Made by a program: the position numbers and the translations under genes. A model generated the notes under the pieces. It was not told the DNA's origin. It worked only from the letters and a program-made list of their open reading frames with translations, and made no database searches. From contig NC_019751.1 of NCBI RefSeq assembly GCF_000317435.1, forward strand, positions 5,704,001-5,768,000: 64,000 nt of DNA, written 5' to 3'. Origin of the DNA: Calothrix sp. PCC 6303. Lineage in GTDB: Bacteria; Cyanobacteriota; Cyanobacteriia; Cyanobacteriales; Nostocaceae. Below are positions 18,407 to 28,497 of the stretch, piece by piece. Within the stretch, counting starts at the first letter, position 1; the number at the start of each line of letters is the position of its first letter.

Positions 18407-20761
18407 ATGACCACGCCCATTGACTACACCAAAATCTACACCCACGCACCCGAACAACACCCAAATCTCATCCTTGGTAGTTTGCAATTACTATTTTGGA
18501 TGTTCTTTCGCCCCACCGCATGGCGCAATCACCTCAAGCGCATAGATCCAATTCTTGACAGTAATACCTCACTGATTGGAATACTGCGAAGTAATCGCAA
18601 CATACTCAAAAAAGCTGCACTTTGGAAATTTCTATTCCAAGGTTTTGTGCTTTTACCTGTTTTGCTGACAATAGTTACACGACTAGCAGTTACTCTTATC
18701 CTAATTGCATTTGGTATGTCGCCAGAGCTAGTAATTGATTTTGTGACGGTCTGCGTAGCGGTCGGCGTGGCTTACGGCATGGTGGTCGGCGTGGTGGGAG
18801 GCGTAGCGGAAGGCGTGGTCGGCGTGGCTTACGGCATGGTGGGAGGCGTGGCAGTCGGCGTGGCTTACGGCGTGGTGGGAGGCGTGGCTTTCGGCGTGGT
18901 GGTCGGCGTGGCTTACGGCATGGCGGTCGGCGTGGTGATTGGCGTGGTGATTGGCGTGGTGGTCGGCGTGGCTTTTGGCATGGCGGAAGGCGGGGCTTTT
19001 GGCGTGGCTTACGGCATGGCGGAAGGCGTGGCGGTCGGCATGGCGGTCGGCGTGGGATTAACTATTCATTCGTGGCGACCATTTATATTTCACCCATTGC
19101 TAATAACCTGGAATTTCTGGCTATACCGCCTCCAGCAAGGACTTACTTACAAAAAACCCAGTTTACTAAGCTTATATCCAGCATTTTGGGATGAATGGTC
19201 GTATATCCCATTTCCAGAACTAGATAAGCATTTATTGCTGGTTATCAACCGTAATCCAGAGGAAGGAAAAGCCGCAATTAAATATCTGGCGGTAACTCGC
19301 CAACGCTGGGCTGTACAAGCGGTGCAAATTGAACTTGATGCACAAATGTTGGAAGGTTGTCAAAATGTGAATAATATTGCCGAAGTTGCGCCAAGATTAG
19401 AAATTGAAGCATCAGAAAGCCCAGTTAATAGTATTTTACGTATTTTCAAACGTATCAGCAAAGACATCCAAAGCGGATTAAAGCAAAATAGCAATTACAA
19501 CCAGCGTCTAGTTCTCAAATCTGTCACAGATCGCTTGGAAGCACAAATTCCCGAACTGACTCGCAGTGATAATAAATATGCTCCCCGTTTTTATCCCATT
19601 GCCCAAAGTTGGCGGGAAATTATCAGTAAATACATAACAGAACTAGCCCAACAAACTGAACTTCGCCAAGAAATCGACTCACCCTACATTCTCGCTGTTC
19701 CCCTTACCCAAGAGCAAGAAATTTTCGCCGGACGCGATGACATCGGAACCCGCATCGAACAATTAATTTTAGATCGTCGTCGCCCTCCCTTACTCCTTTA
19801 CGGACAGCGCCGTATGGGCAAAACTTCCCTCCTCAACAACCTGGGAAAGCTTTTACCCAGTTCCATTATTCCCCTATTTGTTGACTTACAAGGCGCACCC
19901 TCATCAGCCAGCGACTACACAGGTTTTCTTTACAACCTCGCCAGAGGAATGATCACCTCAGCCAAAAAAAAAGCTGTCAATCTACCACCTCTCACCCGCG
20001 AAACCCTCAGAGATGATCCCTTCACGCAGTTTGATGAATGGCTAGATGAGGTAGAAACTGCATTAGCAGAAAATACCGCTTTGCTAATGCTGGATGAATT
20101 CGAGGTACTCGACAGTGCAATTTCCAGAGGACGCTTCGATGAACAAGATGTTTTGGGAATGCTGCGTCACCTAATTCAACATCGCCCCAAGTTCAAGCTG
20201 ATGCTGGCAGGTTCCCACACAATCGAAGAATATCAACGCTGGGCAAGTTACCTGATTAACGTTCAAGTTGTTCATATTTCCTACCTGAAGGAAAACGAAG
20301 CACGGCAATTAATCGAGCGTCCAGTTAAAGATTTTACCCTACGCTACGAACCAAACGCAGTAGAAAGAGTATTACAAATTACTCGCTGTCACCCCTTCTT
20401 AGTCCAACTAATTTGTGCCGAAATCGTAGCTTATAAAAACGAACAAGACCCCTCTGTAAGAAGATTAGCAACTTTATCAGATGTGGAAGCCGCAATTCCC
20501 GAAGCCTTGGGTACGGGTGCTTTCTTTTTTGCTGATATCCAAAATAACCAAATAGATACAATCCAAAGAGAGATTTTAAAGTTAATTGCCACACAGGGAG
20601 AGGGGGCAATCGTTAGTCAACAAACAATAGAACAACATTTTCCTCAAGTATGGCAAAGTACTGTGAGATTACTTATGCAACGGGAATTAATTGAGGAAGC
20701 TAGCGGAGGTTATCGTTTCCAAGTCGAGTTGATTCGGCGTTGGTTTCGAGTAAAAACATAA
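18407..20761 (+). CDS. membrane AAA-like ATPase with a Gly-Val repeat tract
   Basis: A 784-residue protein. Residues 1-115 contain hydrophobic segments (FVLLPVLLTIVTRLAVTLIL). Residues about 115-215 are a nearly pure repeat of Gly-Val-Ala units (VGVAYGMVVG-type), encoded by tandem short repeats at 18749-19055. The cytoplasmic part includes a helical linker and an ATPase from about residue 440: LTQEQEIFAGRDDIGTRIEQ, Walker A LYGQRRMGKTSLLNNL, Walker B ALLMLDEFEVLD. A winged-helix-like end follows (QTIEQHFPQVWQSTVRLLMQ). The repeat tract has GxxxG spacing and may form packed membrane helices. It is the last gene of the four-gene operon, 31 bases after the HNH gene. Confidence 0.8.
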   Translation: MTTPIDYTKIYTHAPEQHPNLILGSLQLLFWMFFRPTAWRNHLKRIDPILDSNTSLIGILRSNRNILKKAALWKFLFQGFVLLPVLLTIVTRLAVTLILIAFGMSPELVIDFVTVCVAVGVAYGMVVGVVGGVAEGVVGVAYGMVGGVAVGVAYGVVGGVAFGVVVGVAYGMAVGVVIGVVIGVVVGVAFGMAEGGAFGVAYGMAEGVAVGMAVGVGLTIHSWRPFIFHPLLITWNFWLYRLQQGLTYKKPSLLSLYPAFWDEWSYIPFPELDKHLLLVINRNPEEGKAAIKYLAVTRQRWAVQAVQIELDAQMLEGCQNVNNIAEVAPRLEIEASESPVNSILRIFKRISKDIQSGLKQNSNYNQRLVLKSVTDRLEAQIPELTRSDNKYAPRFYPIAQSWREIISKYITELAQQTELRQEIDSPYILAVPLTQEQEIFAGRDDIGTRIEQLILDRRRPPLLLYGQRRMGKTSLLNNLGKLLPSSIIPLFVDLQGAPSSASDYTGFLYNLARGMITSAKKKAVNLPPLTRETLRDDPFTQFDEWLDEVETALAENTALLMLDEFEVLDSAISRGRFDEQDVLGMLRHLIQHRPKFKLMLAGSHTIEEYQRWASYLINVQVVHISYLKENEARQLIERPVKDFTLRYEPNAVERVLQITRCHPFLVQLICAEIVAYKNEQDPSVRRLATLSDVEAAIPEALGTGAFFFADIQNNQIDTIQREILKLIATQGEGAIVSQQTIEQHFPQVWQSTVRLLMQRELIEEASGGYRFQVELIRRWFRVKT
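18749..19055 (+). repeat. tandem GGCGTGG-type coding repeat
   Basis: Short degenerate repeats of the type GGCGTGGCTTACGGCATGG and GGCGTGGTGGTCGG run for about 300 bases inside the membrane ATPase gene. They encode Gly-Val-Ala-(Tyr/Phe/Val)-Gly-Met units. Base composition is sharply more GC-rich than the flanks. The unit lengths are multiples of three, so copy changes keep the frame. Copy number is expected to vary between strains. Confidence 0.85.
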
Positions 20762-20790
20762 GTCAACAGCCTACTTACAGCACGGCATAA

Positions 20791-20895
20791 ATGAACCAAC
20801 CATTTAAAATAAGCGGAAAGCATGTTTTATTGGCTTTATTCCTTCTGCCTTCATGTACTAGCTCAGGAAATGTCATACCAAAGGCAAATGCCTAA
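20791..20895 (+). CDS. very short lipoprotein-like ORF, possibly frameshifted
   Basis: ATG at 20791 opens a 34-residue frame that is nearly all lipoprotein leader: a basic start, then HVLLALFLLPSC with a lipobox Cys, then TSSGNVIPKANA and a stop. In the next frame an ATG just upstream of that stop reads MPNHHPGTTTIEGKLFKTNK, a His-containing tail ending at a TAA about 20956. A one-base shift would fuse the two into a lipoprotein of about 55 residues. Either it is a decayed gene or a sequencing or assembly error. It lies directly before the first Zur-like box. Confidence 0.35.
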   Translation: MNQPFKISGKHVLLALFLLPSCTSSGNVIPKANA

Positions 20896-20979
20896 TCATC
20901 ATCCTGGAACTACTACGATAGAAGGCAAGTTGTTTAAAACTAATAAAAATTTGTAATCTCCCAAATATATAGTCTATTA

Positions 20980-20998
20980 TATAACGATTATCATTATT
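20980..20998 (+). promoter_or_regulatory. Zur/Fur-like palindrome upstream of the CobW-like gene
   Basis: A 9-1-9 inverted repeat, TATAACGAT-T-ATCATTATT, located 20 bases before the ATG at 21018. Two positions depart from perfect symmetry. The core AACGATTATCATTATT is identical to the box in front of hemB at 23519-23537. The pattern fits cyanobacterial Zur operators, which control zinc-limitation genes including COG0523 GTPases. Confidence 0.7.
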
Positions 20999-21017
20999 TG
21001 TTAATTATTAAAATTCT

Positions 21018-21809
21018 ATGGGTGTGTCAAAAATTATAGTTGTTGCAGGAACAGTAGGTTCTGGTAAAACTAATTGGATTTATCAGCAATTATCCACCAA
21101 CTACGATAGATACAACTCATCTAATCAGAAGATACTGTATTTTAGTCCAGGAACAGGAACTGTCCCCATCGATCAAAAACGTTTAGAGTCGGACTTTCCT
21201 ACAATCAAAGTTTTTCAGGACGGGCAAGAAAGTGATTTTGTCAAGCAATTAGAATCAGCAGACTTTGTTTATATCGAGTTAGGATTTTACTTAGAACTAA
21301 ACGCTACAGCCCAATTACTAGCAAACTTTCCACACCAAAAAGTAGCAGTTTTACCCCCCAATCTCCAGGATTCTGAGTGGCATTCTTGGGCAGATGAAAT
21401 CGTGAAGGGGATGAAAATTGATACTTACCAAACTCAAGCTCAAATCTGGCGCGTGCCAACCATTGGACAAGTAATTGATGAGGATAGCTTACAGGAATTT
21501 TGGTATGAAATTACTCATCATGCCTATGGAGAAGTGATCCGTGCCAAAGGAATTTTTGATGTCAATGATGGTCGTTCAATCTATGCTGATTATGTTATGG
21601 GTATCCCATCAGCGAGTTTTCTCGAATTAGATTTTCCCCGTTATTTAGAAGGAAGACCAAAACGGTTTAGTGGTTTAGAAGTTGTCGGAACATCTTTGAA
21701 TCAAGCAGCTTTGGCACAAACTTTATCAGATTGCTGTTTGCCGGATGCCATGATTTTACAATATCAACAACAAGTTAAACAGATTTTAGCCGAAGGGATG
21801 ACACAATGA
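21018..21809 (+). CDS. CobW/COG0523-like P-loop GTPase
   Basis: A 263-residue protein with Walker A VAGTVGSGKTNWI at the N-terminus (residues 8-20). Its C-terminal half contains YGEVIRAKGIFDVNDGRS, which is typical of the second CobW domain. It is shorter than usual, and the CxCC metal motif of full COG0523 proteins is absent, so it may be a divergent member. The family comprises metal chaperones, several of which supply zinc to client enzymes under zinc starvation. The palindrome 20 bases upstream suggests Zur control. The stop overlaps the ATG of the next phosphoesterase-like gene by four bases, so the two are translationally coupled. Confidence 0.75.
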   Translation: MGVSKIIVVAGTVGSGKTNWIYQQLSTNYDRYNSSNQKILYFSPGTGTVPIDQKRLESDFPTIKVFQDGQESDFVKQLESADFVYIELGFYLELNATAQLLANFPHQKVAVLPPNLQDSEWHSWADEIVKGMKIDTYQTQAQIWRVPTIGQVIDEDSLQEFWYEITHHAYGEVIRAKGIFDVNDGRSIYADYVMGIPSASFLELDFPRYLEGRPKRFSGLEVVGTSLNQAALAQTLSDCCLPDAMILQYQQQVKQILAEGMTQ

Positions 21810-22615
21810 AAATAGCTGTAATGTCTTGTATTCATAGTAATTATGAAGCTTTGGACGCAGTGTTATTAGATATCGACCAGCAAAAAGCCGAAAAAATCTA
21901 TTGCTTGGGTGATTTGGTGGGATATGGTCCCTACCCAAATGCAGTAGTTGCTCAAATTCGCTCTTTGGACATTCCCAGCGTCGCAGGTTGCTGGGATGAG
22001 GATATTGTTGAAGGTTTAAATTCTTGTGAATGTGGGTTTCCTTCTCTTTTGGCAGAAAAAAGAGGAAAACTCGCCCACGAATGGACAGATAAGGAGATTT
22101 ATCCCGAAAATCGGGAATTTTTAACCCAGTTGCCTGACATTTTCCAAGAGGGAAATTTAGCTTTTGTCCATGGTAGTCCCCACAGTAATCACGAATATTT
22201 ATTACCAGAATTAGACGCTTTTGTGGCGTTGGAGCGGGTACTTTCCACAGGTGCAGATGTGCTTTTTTGTGGGCATACTCACGTACCATATGTACGAAAT
22301 TTAACTGATGGTAATTTGAAAGTGCGGGTAAAAGGTGTTTTGGGAAGCGACGATCAGAGTTTTAATGCACCTTTGAAGCGGATTATTAATGTGGGTTCGG
22401 TGGGTGAACCAAGACATGGACGACCAAACGCGACTTATGTGATTTATGATACTGAGACCCAAGTGGTAGATTTGCGGGAAGTTCCCTATAACTATCAAAA
22501 GACTTGTGCTGCAATCATTGAGAAGGGTTTGCCGGAGATTTTTGCTTGGCGTTTAGCCCGTGGTTTGGAGTTTGCTGAACGTGCTGATGATCCAACTCAT
22601 GTTTGTACGAGGTAA
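21806..22615 (+). CDS. metallophosphoesterase-fold protein with altered metal ligands
   Basis: A 269-residue calcineurin-like phosphoesterase fold. The usual first motif SDIHGN reads SCIHSN (Asp8 replaced by Cys). GDLVGYGPYPN is normal. The GNHD motif reads GCWDED, losing both Asn and His. The last motifs FVHGSP and CGHTHVPY are intact. At least two metal-site residues are thus changed, one to Cys, which could favour a soft metal or abolish catalysis. The gene overlaps the CobW-like gene by four bases and so belongs to the Zur-box transcript. A second, more degenerate paralogue follows. The substrate is unknown. Confidence 0.85.
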   Translation: MKIAVMSCIHSNYEALDAVLLDIDQQKAEKIYCLGDLVGYGPYPNAVVAQIRSLDIPSVAGCWDEDIVEGLNSCECGFPSLLAEKRGKLAHEWTDKEIYPENREFLTQLPDIFQEGNLAFVHGSPHSNHEYLLPELDAFVALERVLSTGADVLFCGHTHVPYVRNLTDGNLKVRVKGVLGSDDQSFNAPLKRIINVGSVGEPRHGRPNATYVIYDTETQVVDLREVPYNYQKTCAAIIEKGLPEIFAWRLARGLEFAERADDPTHVCTR

Positions 22616-22739
22616 GCAGGAAGGGGAATATTTTAACGCAAAGGACGCATTAGGAGCTTTTGCGGCTTCCCGCAGGGTAGGGAATCGCAGAGAAACGCAG
22701 AGAGAATTTTATGAGAGTCAAGAGGGAGGAGATTAGAGT
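22616..22739. repeat. repeat between the two phosphoesterase-like genes
   Basis: A short non-coding gap with tandem-like CGCAAAGGACGCA and CGCAGAGAAACGCAGAG elements, a repeat type frequent between genes in Nostocales. TTCCCGCAGGGTAGGGAA nearby can form a small hairpin. A purine-rich GAGGGAGGAGA just ahead of the next ATG is a plausible ribosome site. Confidence 0.5.
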
Positions 22740-24577
<1,838 letters not shown>

Positions 24578-24585
24578 AAACCCTT

Positions 24586-24728
24586 TAAACTTCGTCCATA
24601 ATGAAACCTGGAGTTTTTTAACGATTCAAATCCGTCATTGCGCCTGCCTTACGTCGCAATGATGTAAATTCGTAGTCATTGCGTAACTCCTGTATAGCTT
24701 GGACTACCCCTGTTAAGGTGAAGTTTTT
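24586..24728. repeat. MITE-like repeat, copy 1
   Basis: The left end TAAACTTCGTC at 24586-24596 and right end GGTGAAGTTTT near 24718-24728 are imperfect inverted repeats. The first 60 bases (CGTCCATAATGAAACC, then GGAGTTTTTTAA and ATTCAAATCCGTCATTGCG) are closely similar to the element at 32069-32239. No gene is present. Confidence 0.55.
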
Positions 24729-24958
24729 TGCAACGTAATAAGGGACTTCCAATTTAAAAAATCCTCATGTGGTGCGAGCTTCTAGCCTGCATTAAACAGG
24801 CTAGAAGCCTGTTCCAGCAATGCATCTATTGGGGAATTATTTTGTTGGAAGTCCCTAACAAGGGTTTCAGCTTGTGGCAATTAAAATCTGATCCCTATTG
24901 CCTACTGCCTTGTTATGATGACAATTTTCAACACCCACCTACTTATCCATCATGTAGC
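24729..24958. other. intergenic region with a perfect hairpin
   Basis: Non-coding, between convergent genes. CTTCTAGCCTG at 24779-24789 pairs perfectly with CAGGCTAGAAG at 24797-24807 around a 7-base loop. There is no T tract after it, so it is probably a dispersed palindromic repeat and not a standard terminator. Confidence 0.55.
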
Positions 24959-25756
24959 TTACTCAATTTGGATCGAAGTTGGTTTATCTACAGTACTAGA
25001 TGTGGATCTACCAAACGAAGTTCTGCGGTATTGTAGGTAAATGCGATCGCGCCATGCAAAGAATGGGGCATAAGCGGGATTATCAGCCAATCCAGGGACA
25101 CCTTTACCTTTGAGTGCATAGGGAATGTCTAAATAGTCACCTTCAGGGAATTTGAGTAATATCGATAAGCTAGCTAGGCTCAAATCGGCTAAAGTTATCT
25201 CATCACCAGTTAAATAGGGACTGCTTTCTAGAATCAAGCATACAGCTTCTAGGTCTTGTTTGAGATCAGCGATCGCGCTACTCACAGCTTCCGGACTATA
25301 ACCGACTCCAAAACCCAAAACCTTAAACACATCATTGGGAACACCTTCAATCAAGCTTCTAAATATGTCCGGTGCAGTATTGGGTAACAGGGATTTTCGG
25401 AAACTTTGATCTTTACTAATAGCTGAAAATAAAGCCTTTCTTCCCTTAACTCCGATGGATTCGTCAGCCCATTCTTCCATCATTAAGGTTAAACCCCGAC
25501 GCTTACTATCAACTGGTAATATTGGGCGCTCAGGATATTGTGTATCTAAGTACTTAGCTATATCCGTAGAATCTGTAATATACTTACTTCCATCTTTCAG
25601 AACAGGTACCTGTCTTTGTCCTGTCAATCGAAACAAATCAACTTGACCAATTCCTGGTGTGACTTCAATTTTACGGTAATCAAGACCCTTGTAGTCTAGA
25701 ATTAAACGTACTTTTTCAGAGTACTGTGAAAGTTCAAATTGGTATAATTCCAACAT
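24959..25756 (-). CDS. glutathione S-transferase family protein
   Basis: A 265-residue protein. The N-terminal thioredoxin-like domain starts MLELYQFELSQYSEKVRL, with the Ser in SQYSEKV near the usual catalytic place. The glutathione-binding block QRQVPVLKDGSKYITDSTDI includes the cis-Pro and the Asp-Ser pair. A helical C-terminal domain follows and contains LTGDEITLADLSLASL, the conserved GST core motif. Substrate specificity cannot be told; cytosolic detoxification or reductase activity is expected. The gene is monocistronic, with 467 AT-rich bases upstream. Confidence 0.88.
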   Translation of the reverse strand: MLELYQFELSQYSEKVRLILDYKGLDYRKIEVTPGIGQVDLFRLTGQRQVPVLKDGSKYITDSTDIAKYLDTQYPERPILPVDSKRRGLTLMMEEWADESIGVKGRKALFSAISKDQSFRKSLLPNTAPDIFRSLIEGVPNDVFKVLGFGVGYSPEAVSSAIADLKQDLEAVCLILESSPYLTGDEITLADLSLASLSILLKFPEGDYLDIPYALKGKGVPGLADNPAYAPFFAWRDRIYLQYRRTSFGRSTSSTVDKPTSIQIE

Positions 25757-26223
25757 TCTGATTTGCCTCTTATGTATACTTTCTAATTTTATCTAGATTT
25801 TACTTGTTTTAAATTTTTGTAGTTACAAGTTTTACCTGCTCTCTACTCGAAATATACCTCTCTGGAGGGTTGATAATCTAAATAAATCGCAAAATGTATA
25901 TTATTTGACTAAGATTTACAAGTGTTAAATAGGTGCTAAATAACTATCGATAATCATGTCCAAGCAAAATAATTGAATCTAGGATTGATTAACTACCTCA
26001 GATATAGTACGTATCAAAAATCCTAATGTCAGATTCTTGAGTCTCAAATCATACGTTTACATAGCATATAAATCTCAGTGCAGATGATTGATGAGAAATT
26101 CAGTATTATTAATCAGCACAATTTTAGAATAGAAATCATATTTACCAAGTGAGATTTTATGCACGAAAAAGTGTTATAAATCTTCTATGTAGTGTGTGGA
26201 AAAAATAGGCAAATTACCATATT
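25757..26223. other. AT-rich intergenic region between gst and the fasciclin gene
   Basis: About 470 bases between two divergent genes. No reading frame of note and no strong hairpin seen. The sequence is strongly AT-rich and presumably holds both promoters. Confidence 0.4.
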
Positions 26224-27078
26224 ATGAGAGTTAACAACAGCAATTTTCTGACCAAATTAGCTGCTATCGCTGGAGTTGCAGGTATTGGTCTTCTGAGTGG
26301 TTCCCCTACTCATGCTCAGGAAAAACTCAACCCCAGTCCAAGTATTTTCACTCAATCCCCTTACAACCGGACTGAGCGAGTTCTAATTAATGTTCAATAT
26401 CAACCTGCTCAACCAACAGCAGAAGCCCCAAAAGCAGCCAAAAAGAAGGGTCAGATAGCGCAAAAACGCACACTCAACGATTCCCCCAAAATTCTCCAAG
26501 AATGTCCCTACAATCGTAGTGCTTGTAAAGAAACATCTGGAAGTTCAACACCTGCACCAGAAGTAACACCTACACCTGCACCCGAAGCAATACCCGCACC
26601 CGCACCAGAAGCAGCACCCACACCTAAATCACCAAGTCCATCATCTGAAGGCAACTCTCAAGGGAAGAACATAGTAGCAACAGCTGAAGCTAATGGTTCT
26701 TTTAAAACCTTAACCAAAGCCCTTAAAGCTGCGGGATTAACCGAAACTTTGGAAGGAAACGGGCCCTTTACTGTCTTCGCACCTACTGATGCTGCATTTG
26801 CCAAACTACCTAAAGATGCGCTTGCAGACTTGCTTAAACCAGAAAACAAAGAAGTCTTGGTTAAAATCCTTACCTACCACGTAGTTGGAGGTCAGGTTCT
26901 TTCATCTGATTTGAAATCTGGTGAAGTTAAAAGCTCCGAAGGTGGAGCAATTAATGTCAAAGTTGATCCTGCCACTGGTGTGACAGTAAATGATGCCAAA
27001 GTGGTTCAAGCTGACGTTAAAGCCAGCAACGGTGTAATTCACGTAATTGATAACGTGATCCTCCCCCCTGATTTGTAA
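26224..27078 (+). CDS. secreted fasciclin (FAS1) domain protein
   Basis: A 284-residue exported protein. Its signal peptide ends near SPTHAQE (residue 32). A linker of about 110 residues contains two similar short motifs ([10 protein letters not shown] and [10 protein letters not shown]) and a Pro-Ala-Glu-Thr-rich repeat ([20 protein letters not shown]). One FAS1 domain covers residues 150-284 and shows the family blocks [23 protein letters not shown] and [13 protein letters not shown]. Fasciclin domains mediate cell-surface adhesion, so this is probably a periplasmic or cell-wall adhesive protein. ATG at 26224 gives a proper basic signal peptide start. Confidence 0.93.
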   Translation: MRVNNSNFLTKLAAIAGVAGIGLLSGSPTHAQEKLNPSPSIFTQSPYNRTERVLINVQYQPAQPTAEAPKAAKKKGQIAQKRTLNDSPKILQECPYNRSACKETSGSSTPAPEVTPTPAPEAIPAPAPEAAPTPKSPSPSSEGNSQGKNIVATAEANGSFKTLTKALKAAGLTETLEGNGPFTVFAPTDAAFAKLPKDALADLLKPENKEVLVKILTYHVVGGQVLSSDLKSGEVKSSEGGAINVKVDPATGVTVNDAKVVQADVKASNGVIHVIDNVILPPDL

Positions 27079-27108
27079 ACTGTAAAGCCTTAATTTATTA
27101 AGAACCTC

Positions 27109-27137
27109 GTAGAGACGTAGCATTGTTACGTCTCTAT
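27109..27137. repeat. dispersed palindrome, copy 1 (imperfect)
   Basis: GTAGAGACGTAGCA is followed by TTGTTACGTCTCTAT, a near-perfect inverted repeat 30 bases after the fasciclin stop. A perfect copy of the same palindrome occurs at 62144-62172. It could end transcription here, but no T tract follows. Confidence 0.7.
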
Positions 27138-27217
27138 CGTCTTGGAATTTAATAAAAATTTTGTATCAAGTTGTACACGATACCCACAAGTTCCATTAGC
27201 CCTACGCTTGGAGACAG

Positions 27218-27622
27218 TTAAAGATTAGTGGAAATAGCTTGAAGTGGACATGTGGGGATACATTGCTCACAGACAATGCAACGCGATCGCGTAAAGTTTA
27301 ATCTATAGGTTTCGCTGTTGAGAGTTAAAGCTTCAGTCGGACAGACTCCAGTGCATAAACCACAATGAACACACAAATCCTCATCAATGACAATTTCCCC
27401 CATTGTTAGGGACACATTTATCTGTTGCGATCGCATCCACTCAATAGCTGCATCTAATTGGTCGATATCTCCTGATAACTCTACCACTAGCTTACCAATT
27501 TGATTTGGGGCAACTTGGGCACGAATAATATTTGCTGCCACATTAAATTCTTTAGCCAATCTGTAAGTAACAGGCATTTGCACAGCACGTTTCGGAAAAG
27601 TTAGAGTTACTCGTTTTTTCAC
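27218..27622 (-). CDS. NIL-domain ferredoxin (2 x [4Fe-4S])
   Basis: A 134-residue cytosolic iron-sulfur protein. Residues 1-75 form a NIL domain (VTLTFPKRAVQMPVTYRLA and the VVELSGDIDQLDAAI block), a module otherwise found in methionine ABC transporters. The C-terminal half has two CxxCxxCxxxC clusters: Cys84, 87, 90, 94 and Cys115, 118, 121, 125, each followed by Pro. It resembles the NIL-ferredoxins of cyanobacteria and methanogens linked to sulfur assimilation or methionine metabolism. The electron partner is unknown. Its neighbours offer no operon clue. Confidence 0.9.
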   Translation of the reverse strand: MKKRVTLTFPKRAVQMPVTYRLAKEFNVAANIIRAQVAPNQIGKLVVELSGDIDQLDAAIEWMRSQQINVSLTMGEIVIDEDLCVHCGLCTGVCPTEALTLNSETYRLNFTRSRCIVCEQCIPTCPLQAISTNL

Positions 27623-27689
27623 GGTTGCGTTCCGAATCTTTTTTCTGTTTTAACTTATTTAATACCCATTAACTGACTCGGTAGATCAA

Positions 27690-27806
27690 AATAATTACAG
27701 CAGATTTGAAATTTGTGAGGTACAAAAACAGCCTAAGCTATCGCGCATCCTTCCCTTGGTAAGGGTTGGAGAGGGGTGTACCTCATGTACCTGCAAAATA
27801 CTGTAA
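27690..27806. repeat. dispersed repeat (MITE-like), copy 1
   Basis: About 115 bases beginning ATTACAGCAG and ending GCAAAATACTGTAAAT, so the two ends are roughly inverted (TTACAG/CTGTAA). A second copy with the same order of blocks (TACAAAAA, a CCC-rich centre, GGGGAGAGG, CTCAT and AAAATGCTGT) lies at 32765-32886. No coding sequence. Confidence 0.6.
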
Positions 27807-27867
27807 ATAGGGAAGAAAATTTAGGAATCATCTAACCCAGTACATCCTGAGAATCATAGGTTTAAAC

Positions 27868-28302
27868 ATGAAACACCTTGCCCGAATTCTACCGTTGGTT
27901 ATGAGTACTTCCAAGCTCATTGCTGCTAATGCAGTTTTATCGATTTTATGCATAGTTCCAGCTTATGGCAACGAAGTCGATATTCCCAATGCCAATAATC
28001 TTACTATCGAAAGTCGAGAAGCTGGTATATTATCTACCGAACCAGCAAGCATTTCTAGTGAATGGGATAATTCAAACAACGGCACATTTAACTTTCAGCA
28101 GACACAAGAACCTATTTCACTAATCCGTGATCAAGAATGTGGCAAAATTAACCCACTAGAACTAGTGCAAAATCCAGCCTCATTTTTTCGAGAATGCCGC
28201 TCACTAGCAGACGAACTACCAATTCCAGCAACTGAACGAATTAAATATTTTGAAGTCCCTAAACTCGACTCTGGTATTCGTGTTAACCTCGGTAGGTTTT
28301 AA
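27868..28302 (+). CDS. secreted protein of unknown function
   Basis: A 144-residue protein with an N-terminal hydrophobic leader (about residues 14-35, SKLIAANAVLSILCIVPAYG) and a mature part beginning near NEVDIPNANN. The C-terminal third has two cysteines (DQECGKINPLELVQ and FFRECRSLADELPI) that could form one disulfide outside the cytoplasm. I do not recognise the family. The stop lies inside the left end of a MITE-like repeat, so the original C-terminus may have been altered. Confidence 0.6.
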   Translation: MKHLARILPLVMSTSKLIAANAVLSILCIVPAYGNEVDIPNANNLTIESREAGILSTEPASISSEWDNSNNGTFNFQQTQEPISLIRDQECGKINPLELVQNPASFFRECRSLADELPIPATERIKYFEVPKLDSGIRVNLGRF

Positions 28303-28478
28303 TTTTCCCCACGAAACTTCCCAGCCTGGAGAGGGCTACGGTGGGCAGAACGCCTCTCAAAGTCCCCCTTTTTCTTGGCGAAGCCGCTCTGAAAGAGCTA
28401 GGGGGATCTACGACGATTTTGATTTTGTACAGAGATGTGTCTACACCGTAGACCCTATAGAGGGGGTGGGGAGAATTT
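28301..28478. repeat. MITE-like element with inverted ends
   Basis: AATTTTCCCCAC at 28301-28312 is matched in reverse by GTGGGGAGAATTT at 28466-28478. The interior has a second pair of complementary blocks (AGTCCCCCTTTTT and AGCTAGGGGGATC) able to fold back. About 180 bases, no gene, and it overlaps the last codon of the upstream gene. Confidence 0.55.
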
Positions 28479-28497
28479 GAATTTAAGTCTAATTTAA

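Noticed and set aside
18749-19055. possible CRISPR or satellite DNA
   Set aside because: The repeats are contiguous, keep an open frame and encode a Gly-Val-Ala tract within an ATPase gene.
24767-25036. 89-codon open frame on the plus strand
   Set aside because: It runs through a palindromic repeat and into the antisense strand of the glutathione S-transferase gene, with no family resemblance.
28250-28480. 76-codon open frame on the plus strand
   Set aside because: It lies over a MITE-like repeat and the end of another gene; its composition is that of the repeat.
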